DNA of 64,000 bases from Scylla paramamosain. Its lineage: Eukaryota > Arthropoda > Malacostraca > Decapoda > Portunidae. Below are positions 24,330-43,974 of this stretch, in pieces. How positions within the stretch are numbered: the first letter of the stretch is position 1; every line of letters starts with the position of its first letter. The position numbers and the translations under genes were made by a program. The stretch lies in the NCBI RefSeq assembly GCF_035594125.1, contig NC_087151.1, forward strand, positions 21,350,636 to 21,414,635, read 5' to 3'. The notes under the pieces are model-generated. The model did no database searches. It was given only the letters and a program-made list of their open reading frames with translations, and had not been told where the DNA came from.

Positions 24330-27300
24330 ATGCATGCATATGAATGTTTGGTACCTAATAAGCTCAAAAACACTCGTAATGCGCGTTTTTCGTTTTTTTT
24401 TTTTTTTTCGTTTCCCCATTTAAAGTAGTTTGAAATATTTTGGCCTTTTGTAAGTAACATGCTCAAAAAAACTCAAAATAATTGTTTTTGGTATTTATTT
24501 TGTTTTCCATAGAGATACTCGTACATGCGTTTTAGCGTTTTCTTACGTAAATAACTAAAAATAACTCAAAAATAACTCAAAATAACTAAAAAAAAATGTT
24601 CTTTTGTTTTCCCATATAGGGTGCTTTCCATGCTTTTTAGCGTTTCAATGCCTAGCACGCTTGCTAACACTCAAAAGACACGTTTCTGGAAATCTCGTTT
24701 TCTTTCTCCATATGGGATGTTTTCTATGCATTTTGGCGTTTTGGTATCTAACAATGTGAAGCACATTCAAAACATACCTTTCTTTTTTTGTTGTTGCTCC
24801 TCCATGAAGAGTGCTATTCATGCTTTTTAGCGTTTTGGTACCTGAGAAGCTCAAAAGCTCTCTTAACACAAGTTTCTCGTAATGTCTTCTCCTTTCCCCA
24901 TATAAAGTACTTTCCACGCATTTTTGGCATTTTTCTACATAACAAGCTCAAAAACACTCCAAATACACGTTTTTAGTAGAAATATACTGTTTTTCCATGA
25001 AGGGCGTTTTACATACGTTTTAGCGTTTTGATAAGTTGCCCAAAACACTTAAAAGAGACATTTTTGTTGAAGTTATTTTGTTTTTACTTATAAGGTGTTT
25101 TCCATGCTTTTTAGTATTTTAATTCCTAGCGCGTTCATAAACTCTCAAAAGAAATGTTTCTGGAAATCTCATTTAGTATCCCAATATAAGCTGTTTTGTA
25201 TGCTTTTTGACGTTTTGGTACCTAACTAACAAAGTGAAAAACACTCAAAATACTTATTTTTGGGTTACGTTATAAAAGGTGTTTTGCATGCGTTTTAGCG
25301 TTTTCGTACATAAGTGATTCAAAAACACTCAAAAGACACGTTTTTCCTAATATTGCTTTATTTTTTTCCATACAGGGTAGTATCTATGCTTTTTAACATT
25401 TATCGTGTCTAACACACTTAATAAAATCACAAAAGACACGTTTCTGTTAATGCCGTTTCCTTTCCCCATGTAGGTGACTTTGCATGCATTTTTGAGTTTG
25501 GTAACTAACAATGGGAAAAACATTCAAAATACACGTGTTTGGTAATTAAGTTTTATTTCGCTATACAGAATGCTATTGATGCCTTTTAACGTTTTGGTAC
25601 CTAAGAAGCTTAATAACTCTCATTACACACTTTTCTCTTAATATTTTTTTTTTTTCCCCATATAGAGTACTTTCCATGCATTTTAGAATTTTTGTATGTA
25701 ACAAGCTCAAAACCTCTGAAAATACCGTTTTTTTTTTTGGTAAACTTATACTGTTTTTCCATAAAGGGTGTATTGCCTGCGTTTTAGCTTTTTGGTACGT
25801 AAGTAGCTTAAAAACATCGAAAAGAGAAGAATTTGTTAATGATGTAGTGTTCTTCCACATAGGATACTTTCAATGCTATCTAGCTTTTTGGTATCTAAAC
25901 ATACCATAATCACTCAACAAACACGTTTCTTAAAATGTCGTTTCCTTTCCCCATATTAGGTGCTTTACATACATTTTGTATACATGTTTTTTTTGGTAGT
26001 TTTACTCTATTTGTCCATGTAGAGAGCTATTCATACTTTTTAGCGTTTTGGTACTTGAGAAGCTCAAAAATATTCTTAATATACTTTTCTCGTAATGTCA
26101 TTTTTGTCTCCCCATATAGGTTGTTTGCATGCATTTTGACGTTTATGTACGCAACAAGCTCAAAAACATTAAAAACACTTGTAATTTTTTCTTAAATAAA
26201 AATACTTGGTAATGTTATTTTGTGTCTCCACAAAGGGTGTTTTCCGTGCGTTTTAGTATTTTGGTACATATGCAGCTCCCCCCCCAAAAAAAAAAATCAA
26301 AAGACTTTTTTTTTGTTTTCCATATAGGATGCTTTCCAAGATTTTTAGAGTTTTGCTGTGTAACATACAAAAAATACTCAAAAGATACGTTTCACTTAAT
26401 GTCGTTTCTTTTTCTCATATAGGGCACATTGCATGCATTTTGGCGTTTTGGTACTTAACAGTGTAAAAAAAAAAAAAAAAACACTCAAAAAAAAAAAACG
26501 TTTTTTTGGTAATATTGTTGTTTCTCTATATGAAAAATTATTCAATGCTGTTTTGCTTTTTTTTTTTTGTACTAAGAAGCTAAAAAACACTCAAACAAAA
26601 AACACTAAAACAAATTATTCGTAGGGTCCTCTTGTTTCCCCATTCTTCCCCTGTTTAATTTTTGTATTGTTATTCTGTTTCTCCGTATAGAGTGTTATTC
26701 GTGCGTTTCAGTGTTTTGGTACCTAAGAAGCTCAAAAATATTAAGAATACACGTTTCTCGTAATGTTCTTTAGTTTCGCGATGTAGTGTACTTTGCAAGC
26801 TGAAAACACTTAAAATACTTGTTTTTGGTAATGTTACTCTGTATCTCAATAAAGGGGTTTTGCATGCGTTTTAGGGTTTTGTTAGTTAAGTAGCCCAAAA
26901 ACACTCAAAAGGAACGTTTTTTGGTAATGTTATTTTGTTTTCCCATATCGGGTGCTTTCGATGCTTTTTAGCGTTTTATTGTCAAACATGCACAAAAACA
27001 CTTATAGGATACGTTTCCTGTAAAGTCGTTTCATTTCACCATAGAGGTTGCCTTGCATGCTTTTTGGCGTTTTGTTATCTAATGATGTTAAAAACACACA
27101 AAATACACTTTTTTTTCTGTATTCTTAATCTGTTTCTCCATATTGAGTGTTATTCATGTGTTTCAGCGTTTTGGTACATAGCTCAAAAAGAAGCTCAAAA
27201 ACACTAAAAATACACGTCTCTCGTAATGTTCTTTATTTTCTTTTAATATATATTTGCGTTTTTTTACGTAACAAGCAAAAACCAAAAAACAAAAAACAGA

Positions 27301-28127
27301 AAATGCACGTTTTCATTAAAGTTGTTATTGTTTCCCTATAAAAGGTGTTTTGCAAGTGTTTTAGCGTTTCGGTACGTACCTAAAAAACACTCAAAAGACA
27401 CGTTTTAGTATTTTTTTTTCCCATATTGAGTTTTTTCCATGCTTTTTAGTGTTTTCGTGCCTTCAAAGGACATTCAAAAAGACATGTTTATGTAAACAAA
27501 ATTTCAGTTCACAATTGAGGGTGCTTTGCATGCTTTTCGGCGTTTCGGTATTTAAGAATGTTAAAAAAACATTTGATAATGTTGTTCTCTATCCGAGATA
27601 GAGTGCTATTCATGCGTTTTAGTACCTGAGACGATCCAAAGCACTCATAATACATATCTCTAGCAATGATTTTTTCATTACCTCAAATAGGGTTCTTCCC
27701 ATGCATTTTATCGTTTTTGTACGTAACAAGCTAAAAAGGTTCAAATCACTTGTTTTTGGTAATGCTATTCTTTCTCCATAAAGTGTGTTTTGCATGCGTT
27801 TTAGCATTTCGCTACGTAAGAAGCTAAAAACACTCAAGGGATACGTTTTTTGTAAAATTGTTTGGTATTCCCATTCAGAGTGATTTATATGCATTTTAGC
27901 GTTTTGGTGCTTAACATGCTCATATACACTCAAAAGAGATGTTTCTGGAAATATCGTTTATTTTCCCCATATGGGGTGCTTTGCATGCATTTTGGCACTT
28001 TGGTACCTAACAATGCAAAAAACACTCAAAATACACGTTTTTTGGTAATGTTCTGATTTTTTCATATATAATGCTATTAAAGTGTTTTTGCGTTTTGGAA
28101 CCTAAAAAGCTCAAAAGCTCTCATAAT

Positions 28128-28389
<262 letters not shown>

Positions 28390-29639
28390 TTCGTAATGCA
28401 TTTCGTTATTCCATATGAGACACTTTGCATGAATTTTCGCGTTTTTGTACATACCAATGCTACTAACACTCATAACACACGTTTTTAGTAATGTTGTTCT
28501 GTTTCTACATATAGAGTGTTGTTGAGAATTTTGTTAGCTAAGGTTTAATAATTCATAATACGTGTGTATTAATAATGCAATATTATCGTAATTAATATTG
28601 TTATCTTTCATCATATAAGGTCCATTGCATGCATTTTGCTGTTTCTGTACCTAACAATCTGAAAAATCATCGTAATACACATTTTTGGTAATGGTATTCT
28701 GTTTCTCCATAATGAGTGTTATGCATGAATTTTACCGTTTTGGTACGTAAGAAGCTCAAAAACACACAAAAGACACCTTTTTGTAATGTTGTTTTGTAGG
28801 ATACTTTCCAAGCATTTTTATTGTTTTGGTGCATAAAACGCTAAAAAAAAAAAAAAACACGTTTCTGGTAATGTCGCTTCGTTTTCTTATATAGAGTGCT
28901 TTGCATGCGTTTTGTCAATTTGGTATCTAACAATGTAAAAAACACTCAAAATACACGTTTTTGGTAATGTTCTAATTCTCCACATAGAGGGTTATTCAAC
29001 GCATTCTCGCATTTTGGTACCGAAGAACCTCAAAAACACTGCTTATACACGTTTCTCGTAATGTTTTTTCGTTTTCCCATACCGGGTACTTTGCATGCAT
29101 TTTAGCGTTTATGTACGTAATAAGATCATAAACACCCAAAATACTTGTTTTTGGTAATGTTACTCTGTGTCTCAATGAAGAGGGTTTTACATCCGTTTTA
29201 GCGTTTTGGTAGGTAAGTACCTCAAAAACATTGAAAAGGAACGTTTTTGATAATGTTTTGTTTTGCAATATAACGTGTTTTCCATACTTTTTCGCGTTTT
29301 GTTGTCTAACATGCAAAAAATAATTATAAGATACGTTTCTTGTAATGTCGTTTTCTTTCAACATAGAGGGTGTTATGCTTGCATTTTGGCGTTTTTTTTT
29401 TTTTCTAGCTATGTGAAAAACACTAAAAATACATATTTTTCGTAATGTTGTTCTGTTTCTCCACATAGTGCTATTTACACGTTTTAGGGTTTTGGTGCCT
29501 AAGAAGCTCAAAAACACTCAAAATACACGTCACTCGTAGTGTTCTTTTGTAGCAGTTTCGTACGTAACAAGCTCATAAACACTGAAAATACACGTTTTTG
29601 GTAAAGTTATTGTATCCCTCTTTAAAGGGTGTTTTGCAA

Positions 29640-30046
29640 AGCTTCTTATAAGGGGTAAGGATAAATGATATCCAAAAAAAAAAACGTATCTTTTGAGTGT
29701 TTATGAGCGTGTTGAAATGCTGAAATGCTGAAAAAAACATGGAAAACACCCAATATAGGGGAAAAAATACCAAGAAAGTGTCTCTTTAGTTTTTTTTTTT
29801 TAACGCCTTACATACCAAAATGCTAAAATGCGTGTAAAACGCCCTTTATGAAAAAAAAAGAATATTATTTCTGTTGAGATTGTTACATAGATAAACGCCA
29901 AAATGCATAGAAAGTACCTTAGATAGGGCAACGAAAACACATCACGTGAAACGTGTATTAAAAGTGTTTTAGAGCTTCTTAGGTATCAAAAGGCTAAAAC
30001 GCATGAAGAACACTCTATAAAAAGAAACAGAACATGACCAAAAAAC
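29640..30046 (-). repeat. Inverted block of about four satellite monomers
   Basis: Orientation flips within the + array: the segment contains reverse-strand signatures such as CTTCTTAGGTATCAAAAGGC and AAACGCATGAAGAACACTC. Read on the minus strand, the monomers are in the normal order B-C-D-E. Both edges are sharp, the left one at TTTTGCAAAGCTTCTT and the right one where TTTGCATGCATTTTGG resumes. Confidence 0.9.
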
Positions 30047-30825
30047 GTGTTCTTTGCATGCATTTTGGCATTTTGGTATCTAACAAAGTGAAATACACTT
30101 ACATTACACGGTTCTGGTAATGTTCTGTTTTCCTTTTATTATTTTTTTCACATATAGACTGTTACTCATGCGTTTTCGTGTTTTAGTACCTAAGAAGCTC
30201 AAAAACACTCATAATGGACGTTTCTTGTAATGTCCTTTCGGTTCCTCATATAGAAGTACGTTTTTGACGTTTTTGTACATAACAAGCTAAAAAACAAAAA
30301 CAAACATACAAAATACCTGTTTTTGGTAATGTTATTGTCTTACTCTATATACTCGTAGAGTGATCTGCATGCGTTTTAGCGGTTTGGTACGTAAGTAGTT
30401 CAAAAACACTGAAAATACACTATTTTGGTAATTTTCTTTTTCTTTCCATATAGGGTGTTTTAGATGCTTTTTAGCGTTTTGGTGCCTTACACGCTTACAC
30501 TCAAAAGACTCGTTTTTTTTTAAATCTAGTTTTCTTTCCCCATAGAGGGTGCTTTGCATGCATTTTTTGCTTTTTAGTACCTAACAATGTTAAATACACT
30601 CAAAATACAGGTGTTTGGTAAAGTGGTTCTGTTTCTCAATATAACATACTAACAAAAACTCTCATAAGAGTAATACGTGTTTCTCGTAATGTCTTTTTGT
30701 TTCCACATGTGGTACTTTGCATGCATTTCAGCGTTTCATAAAGTGTGTTTTGTATGCAATTTACGTTTTGGTACATAAGAAGTTCAAAAACTGAAAAAAA
30801 TAAACACATTTTTTTCGCAATATTG
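30047..30825 (+). repeat. 96-bp satellite, block 4
   Basis: Normal + orientation resumes and ends in a D-type monomer (GCAATATTGTT) at the poly(A) tail of LINE copy 3. No other feature was seen. Confidence 0.9.
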
Positions 30826-30934
30826 TTTTTTTTTTTTTTTTATGCAGGAAGGGCACTGGCCAAGGGCAACAAAAATCTAATAAAAAAAAATTGCCCACTG
30901 AAATGCCAGTCCCATAAAAGGGTCAAAGCAGTGG

Positions 30935-32946
30935 TCAAAAATTGATGAATAAGTGTCTTGAAACCTCCCTTTTGAACGAATTCAAGTCATAGGAAGGTGG
31001 AAATACAGAAGCAGGCAGAGAGTTCCAGAGTTTACCAGAGAAAGGGATGAATGATTGAGAATACTGGTTAACTCTTGCGTTAGAGAGGTGGACAGAATAG
31101 GGGTGAAAGAAAGAAGAAAGTCTTGTGCAGCGAGGCCGCGGGAGCAGAATATGGATGCAGTTAGCAAGATCAGAAGAGCAGTTAGCATGAAAATAGCGGT
31201 AGAAGACAGCTAGAGATGCAACATTGCGGCGGTGAGAGAGAGGCTGAAGACAGTCAGTTAGAGGAGAGGAGTTGATGAGACGAAAAGCTTTTGATTCCAC
31301 CCTGTCTAGAAAAGCAGTATGAGTGGAAACCCCCCAGACATGTGAAGCATACTCCATACATGGATGGATAAGGCCCTTGTACAAAGTTAGCAGCTGGGGG
31401 GGTGAGAAAAACTGGCTGAGACGTTTCAGAGCACCTAACTTCAGAGATGAGATGAGATGTGAAGTTTCCAGTTCAGATTATAAGTAAAGGACAGACCGAG
31501 GATGTTCAGTGTAGAAGAGAAGGACAGTTGAGTGTCATTGAAGAAGAGGGGCTAGTTGTCTGGAAGGTGGTGTCGAATTAACAGATGGAGGAATTGAGTT
31601 TTTGAGGCATTGAACAATACCAAGTTTGCTCTGCCCCAATCAGAAATTCTTGAAAGATCAGAAGTCAGGCGTTCTGTGGCTTCCCTGCGTGATATGTTTA
31701 CCTCCTGAAGGGTTGGACGTCTATGAAAAGACGTGGAAAAGTGCAGGGTGGTATCATCAGCGTAGGAGTGGATAGGACAAGAAGTTTGTTTTAGAAGATC
31801 ATTAACGAATAATGAGATGAGAGTGGGTGACAGGACAGAACCCTGAGGAACACCACTGTTAATAGATCTAGGAGAAGAACAGTGACCGTCTACCACAGCA
31901 GCAATAGAACAGTCAGAAAGGAAACTTAAGATGAAGTTACATAGAAAAGGATAGAAACCTTAGGAGGGTAGTTTGGAAATCAAAGCTTTGTGCCAGACTC
32001 TATCAAAAGCTTTTAATATGTCCAAGGCAACAGCAAAAGTTTCACCAAAATCTCTAAAAGAGGATGACCAAGACTCAGTAAGGAAAGCCAGAAGATTACC
32101 AGCATGGGTTCCTTGACGGAACCCATACTGGCGATCAGATAGAAGGTTATGAAATGATAGATGTTTAAGAATCTTCCTGTTGAGGATAGATTCAAAAACT
32201 TTAGATAGGGAGGAAATTAAAGCAATAGGACGGTAGTTTGATGGATTAAAACGGTCACCCTTTTTAGTAACAGGTTGAATGTAGTCAAACTTCCAGCAAG
32301 AAGGAAAGGTAGATGTTGACAGACAGAGCTGAAAGAGTTTGACTAGGCAAGGTGCAAGCACGGAGGTACAGTTTCGGAGAACAATAGGAGGGACCCCATC
32401 AGGTCCATAAGCCTTCCGAGGGTTTAGGCCAGCGAGGGCATGGAAAACATCATTGCGAAGAATTTTAATAGGTGGTATGAAGTAGTCAGAGGGTGGAGGA
32501 GAGGGAGGAACAAGCCCAGAATCGTCCAAGATGGAGTTTTTAGCAAAGGTTTGAGCAAAGAGTTCAGCTTTAGAAATAGATGTGATAGCAGTGGTGCCAT
32601 CTGACTGAAATAGAGTAGGGAAAGAAGAAGAAGCAAAGTTATTAGAGATATTTTTGGCTAGATGCCAGAAATCACGAGGGGATTTAGATCTTGAAAGATT
32701 TTGACATTTTCTGTTAATGAAAGAGTTTTTGGCTAGTTGGAGAACAGACTTGGCATGGTTCCGGGCAGAAATATAAAGTGCATGAGATTCTGGTGATGGA
32801 AGGTTTAAGTACCTTTTGTGGGCCACCTCTCTATCATGTATAGCACGAGAACAGGCTGTGTTAAACCAAGGTTTAGAAGGTTTAGGATGAGAAAAAGAGT
32901 GAGGAATGTATGCTTCCATGCCAGACACTATCAACTCTGTACACAA
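30935..32946 (-). pseudogene. LINE reverse transcriptase region, copy 3 (two stops, one frameshift)
   Basis: The frame from 32946 covers the linker and the first half of the reverse transcriptase ([49 protein letters not shown]) to a stop at 31960-31962. The same frame continues at 31896-31552 with SGVPQGSVLSPTL and an intact SYADD (YADD codons at 31753-31764) until another stop. After a frame change it reads the C-terminal part, 31384-30935, from MYKGLIHPCMEYASHVWG to the natural stop. The catalytic residues are retained, so this is a recently broken rather than an ancient copy. The 5' boundary is placed at the first Met of the frame; the coding region is continuous with the endonuclease through a frameshift at about 33150-33200. 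Confidence 0.9.
32099..32131. repeat. 14-bp-arm palindrome inside the LINE RT (copy 3)
   Basis: Arms 32099-32112 and 32118-32131 pair around TTGAC with one mismatch. It is the same derived structure as in copies 1 and 2. Confidence 0.88.
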
Positions 32947-33175
32947 ACCTCAACACACAAAAACGGGTCTCTGACACGGAAGCAGTAGTCATTCCAAGGA
33001 AAATCAGCAAAATACCTCCTCAGGGCCCCCTAAATAGCAGAGGCAAAACGCCAGAGGCACCTTCGCTTAGGGGGGATCCTGTGGAGGGATTGGAGTGATA
33101 GGACAATATAAAGATATGAGATTGTGTTCGGAGGAGCCTAACAGAGAAGAAAGGGTGACAGCATAAGCAGAAGGA

Positions 33176-33907
33176 TCAGGGAGGGTGACAGCATAAGCAT
33201 AAGGTCAGGAAAAGGTCAAAATTTTTTTGCGTATCTCCAAGACGGTCTGGAATACGAGTAGGGTGCTGCACCAATTGCTCTAGGTCATGGAGGATAGCAA
33301 AGTTGTAGGCTAGTTCACCAGGATGGTCAGTGAAGGGAGAGGAAAGCCAAAGCTGGTGGTGAACATTGAAGTCTCCAAGAATGGATATCTCTGCAAGAGG
33401 GAAGAGGGTCAGAATGTGCTCCACTTTGGAAGTTAAGTAGTCAAAGAATTTCTTATAGTCAGAGGAGTTAGGTGAGAGGTATACAGCACAGATAAATTTA
33501 GTATGAGAGTGGCTCTGTAGTCGTAGCCAGATGGTGGAAAACTCGGAAGATTGAAGAGCGTGGGCACGAGAGCAGGTTAAGTCATTGCGCACATAAACGC
33601 AGCATCCAGCTTTGGATTGAAAATGAGGATAGAGAAAGTAGGAGGGAATAGAAAAGGAGCTACTGTCAGTTGCCTCAGACACCTGAAATTCAGTGAGGAA
33701 AAGAATATGAGGTTTAGAATAGGAGAGGTGGTGTTCTACAGATTGAAAATTAGATCTTAGACCGCGAATGTTGCAGAAGTTAATGAAGAAAAAGTTGAGG
33801 GGGGTGTCAAGACACTTAGGGTCGTCGAAAGAGAGGCAGTCCGACCTAGGGACATTTATGGTCCCCTCCCCAGATAGGGACTCCGAGGTTGGTGTAGGAG
33901 TCGCCAT
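33176..33907 (-). pseudogene. LINE endonuclease domain, copy 3 (intact core, frame lost at C-terminus)
   Basis: The start codon at 33905-33907 opens MATPTPTSESLS, and the frame holds for 243 codons. It covers [33 protein letters not shown]-type and [12 protein letters not shown] segments, an intact GDFNVHHQLW and [13 protein letters not shown]. The start is supported by the same ATG in copies 1 and 2. In the family this domain nicks the target DNA. The frame is lost at a tandem duplication (33152-33169 repeated at 33182-33199, with nearby loss of about 8 bases), just before the expected SDH motif, so the enzyme is cut short. It is the best-preserved endonuclease in the window. Confidence 0.9.
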
Positions 33908-34147
33908 GATGATTTTAAAATTTTTGAGTGAAGGGTGTGTGTGTTATTAGGTGCTTATAGTTTTGTTTGGAGGAAGAGAGTTGTCTTTAGAGGGCAATCT
34001 GTGACTGCCCCCTTGTGTTGTGAGACACAAAGGGAAACGTTCAGTGAGGTCACTGCTGGGTTTAATGATAAGTTCACAGCACCCCCTGAACAGTGCTTTA
34101 GACCTCACTGGGAGTAATTATCGTTTCGGCAGGTGTCTACTGTCCCC
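33908..34147 (-). promoter_or_regulatory. LINE 5' leader, copy 3
   Basis: Same sequence as 2229-2463 with few differences. Upstream of the start codon, no open frame. A promoter role is inferred from position only. Confidence 0.55.
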
Positions 34148-41517
<7,370 letters not shown>

Positions 41518-43974
41518 GAACCACAAATGTCCCCAGGGCGGACTGCTCTTCTGATAATGACCCTAAGTGTCTTGACACCCCCCTAAACTTTTTCTTCATT
41601 AACTTCTGCAACATTCGCGGTCTAAGATCTAATTTTCAATCAGTAGAACACCACCTCTCCTCTTATAAACCTCATCTTCTTTTCCTCACTGAAAATCAGG
41701 TATCTGAGGCAAGTGACAGTAGGCCCTTTTTCTGTTCCCTACTACTTTCTCTATCCTCATTTTCAATTCAAAGCTGGATGTTGCGTTTATGTGCGAAACG
41801 TCATAACCTGCTCTCGTGCCCACGCTCTTGAATCTTCTGAGTTTTCCACCATCTGGCTACGACTTCAGAGTCACTCTCAAACTAAATTCAGCTGTGCTGT
41901 ATAAATCTCATCTAACTCCTCTGACTACAAGAAATTCTTTGACTACTTAACTTCCAAAGTGAAGCATATTCTGACTCTCTTCCCTTTTGCAGAGATCTCC
42001 ATTCTTGGAGATATCAATGTTCACCACCAGCTTTGGCTTTCCTCTCCCTTCACTGACCATTCTGGTGAACTAGCCTTCAATTTGCTATCCTCCACGACCG
42101 AGAGCAATTGGTGCAACATCCTACTCGTATTCCGGACCGTTTTGGAGATACGCCTAACATTCTTGACCTTTTCCTCACATCTAATCCTTCTCCATATGCT
42201 GTCACCCTTTCTCTCCGTTGGGCTCCTCCGATCACAATCTCATATCTGTATCTTGTCCTATCGCTCCAATCTCTCCTCAGGATCCCCCTAAGCGAAGGTG
42301 CCTCCGGCTTTTTGCCTCTGCTAGTTGGGGAACCTGAGGAGGTATTTTGCTGATTTTCCTTGGAATGACTACTGCTTCCGTGTCAGAGACCCATCTTTGT
42401 GTGCCGAGCGCATAACAGAGGTGATAGTGTCTGTTAAGGAGGCATACTTTCCTCACTCTTTTTCTCGACCTAAAATTTCCAAACCTTGGAAAATTTCCAA
42501 ACCTTGGAAAAACACAGCTTGTTCTCGTGCTATACTTGATAGATAGGTGGCCCACAAAAGGTACTTAAGCCTTCCATCACCAGAATCTCATGCACTTTAT
42601 ATTTCTGCCCGGAACCATGCCAAGTCTGTTCTCCAACTACCCAAAAATACTCCTTCATTAACAGAAAGTGTCAAAATCTTTCAAAATCTAACTCCCCTCG
42701 AGACTTCTGCCATCTAGCTCAAAATATCTCCAATAACTTTGCTTCTTCTTCTTTCCCTCCTTTATTTCAACCGGATGGCACCACTGCTATGGCATCTATC
42801 TCTAAAGCTGAACTCTTCGCTCAAACCTTTGCTAAAAACTATACCTTGGACGATTCATGGCTAGTTCCTCCCTTTCCTCCATCCTCTGACTACTTCATGT
42901 TTCACATTGAAAATCTTCGCAATGATGTTTTCCATGCTGGCCTAAACCTTTAGAAGCCCTATGGACCTGATGGGGTCCCTCCTATTGTTCTCCGAAACTG
43001 TGCCTCCGTGCTTTCCCCTTACCTAGTCAAACTCTATCAGCTCTGTCTGTCAACATCTACCCTTCCTTCTTGCTGGAAATTTGCCGACATTCAGCCTGTT
43101 CTTAAAAAGGGTGACCGTTCTAATCCCTCAAACTGCCGTCCTATTGTTTTAATTCCCTGCCTATCTAAAGTTTTTGAACAGGAAGATTCTTAAACAACCT
43201 TCTATCTGATCGCCAACATGGGTTCAGTCAAGACCGCTCTACTGGTGATCTAGCTTTCTTTACTGAGTCTTGGTTATCTTCTTTTAGAGATTTTGGTGAA
43301 ACTCTTGCTGTTGCCTTGGATATATGAAAAGCTTTTGATAGAATTTGGCACAAAGCTTTTATTTCCAAACTATCCTTTTACGGCTTCTATCCTTCTCTCT
43401 GTAACTTCATCTCAAGTTTCCTTTCTGACCGTTCTATTGCTGCTGTGGTAGACGGTGACTGTTCTTCTCCTAAATCTATTAACAGTGGTGTTCCTCAGGG
43501 TTCTGTCCTATCACCCATTCTCTCCTTATTATTCATCAATGACCTTCTAAACCAAACTTCTTGTCCTATCCTCTCCTACGCTGATGATACCACCCTGCAC
43601 TTTTCCACGTCTTTTCATAGACGTCCAACACTTCAGGACGTAAACATTTCACGCAGGGAAGCCACAGAACGCCTGGCTACTGATCTTTTTTAAAATTTCT
43701 GATTCGGACAGAACAAACTTGGTATTGCTCAATGCCTCTAAAACTAAATTCCTCCAATCAACTCAACACATCGTTTCAGACAACTATCCTCTCTTCTTCA
43801 GTGACACTTAACTGTCTCCCCTTCTACACTGAACATTCTCGGTCTGTCCTTTACTTATAATCTGAAGTGGAAACTTCACATCTCATATCTAGGTAAAACA
43901 GCTTCTATGAAGTTAGGTGTTCTGAAACGTCTCTGCCAGTTTTTTTTTTTTTTTCTTCCCCCCCAGCTGCTAGG
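41518..43974 (+). mobile_element. LINE copy 4, truncated at both ends
   Basis: The copy begins about 50 bases inside the coding region (ATGTCCCCAGGG) and stops at CCCAGCTGCTA. The last several hundred bases, including the family 3' end, are missing, and E-type satellite (GGGTGCTTTCTAAGC) follows at once. Loss of the 3' end is unusual for a LINE insertion, which normally loses the 5' end. A 19-bp unit near AAATTTCCAAACCTTGGA is tandemly repeated at about 42474-42509. Confidence 0.9.
41713..43693 (+). pseudogene. LINE polyprotein remnants, copy 4 (heavily broken)
   Basis: Many short frames carry family blocks: endonuclease pieces at 41713-41904 and 41959-42291 (GDINVHHQLW, where GDFN has Phe to Ile), a linker piece at 42325-42546, reverse transcriptase pieces at 43008-43193 ([15 protein letters not shown]) and 43445-43693 (SGVPQGSVLSP, YADD at 43577-43588). 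Numerous stops and frameshifts separate them. At the palindrome site it keeps the CCGCTCT form, not the derived one, so it belongs to the other subgroup. Decay is greater than in copies 1-3, so it is likely an older insertion. Confidence 0.85.

Larger units (their letters stand above)
30826..34147 (-). mobile_element. LINE copy 3, full length with poly(A) tail
   Basis: On the minus strand it has the leader (33908-34147), the coding region, a 3' end matching copy 2 (GCCCTTGGCCAGTGCCC), and a run of about 16 A (T at 30826-30841 on +). The poly(A) tail supports target-primed reverse transcription. It sits inside a D-type monomer: GCAATATTGTTTT on one side and CCCATATAGGATG on the other are adjacent in uninterrupted monomers. 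No clear target-site duplication was seen. Confidence 0.93.
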
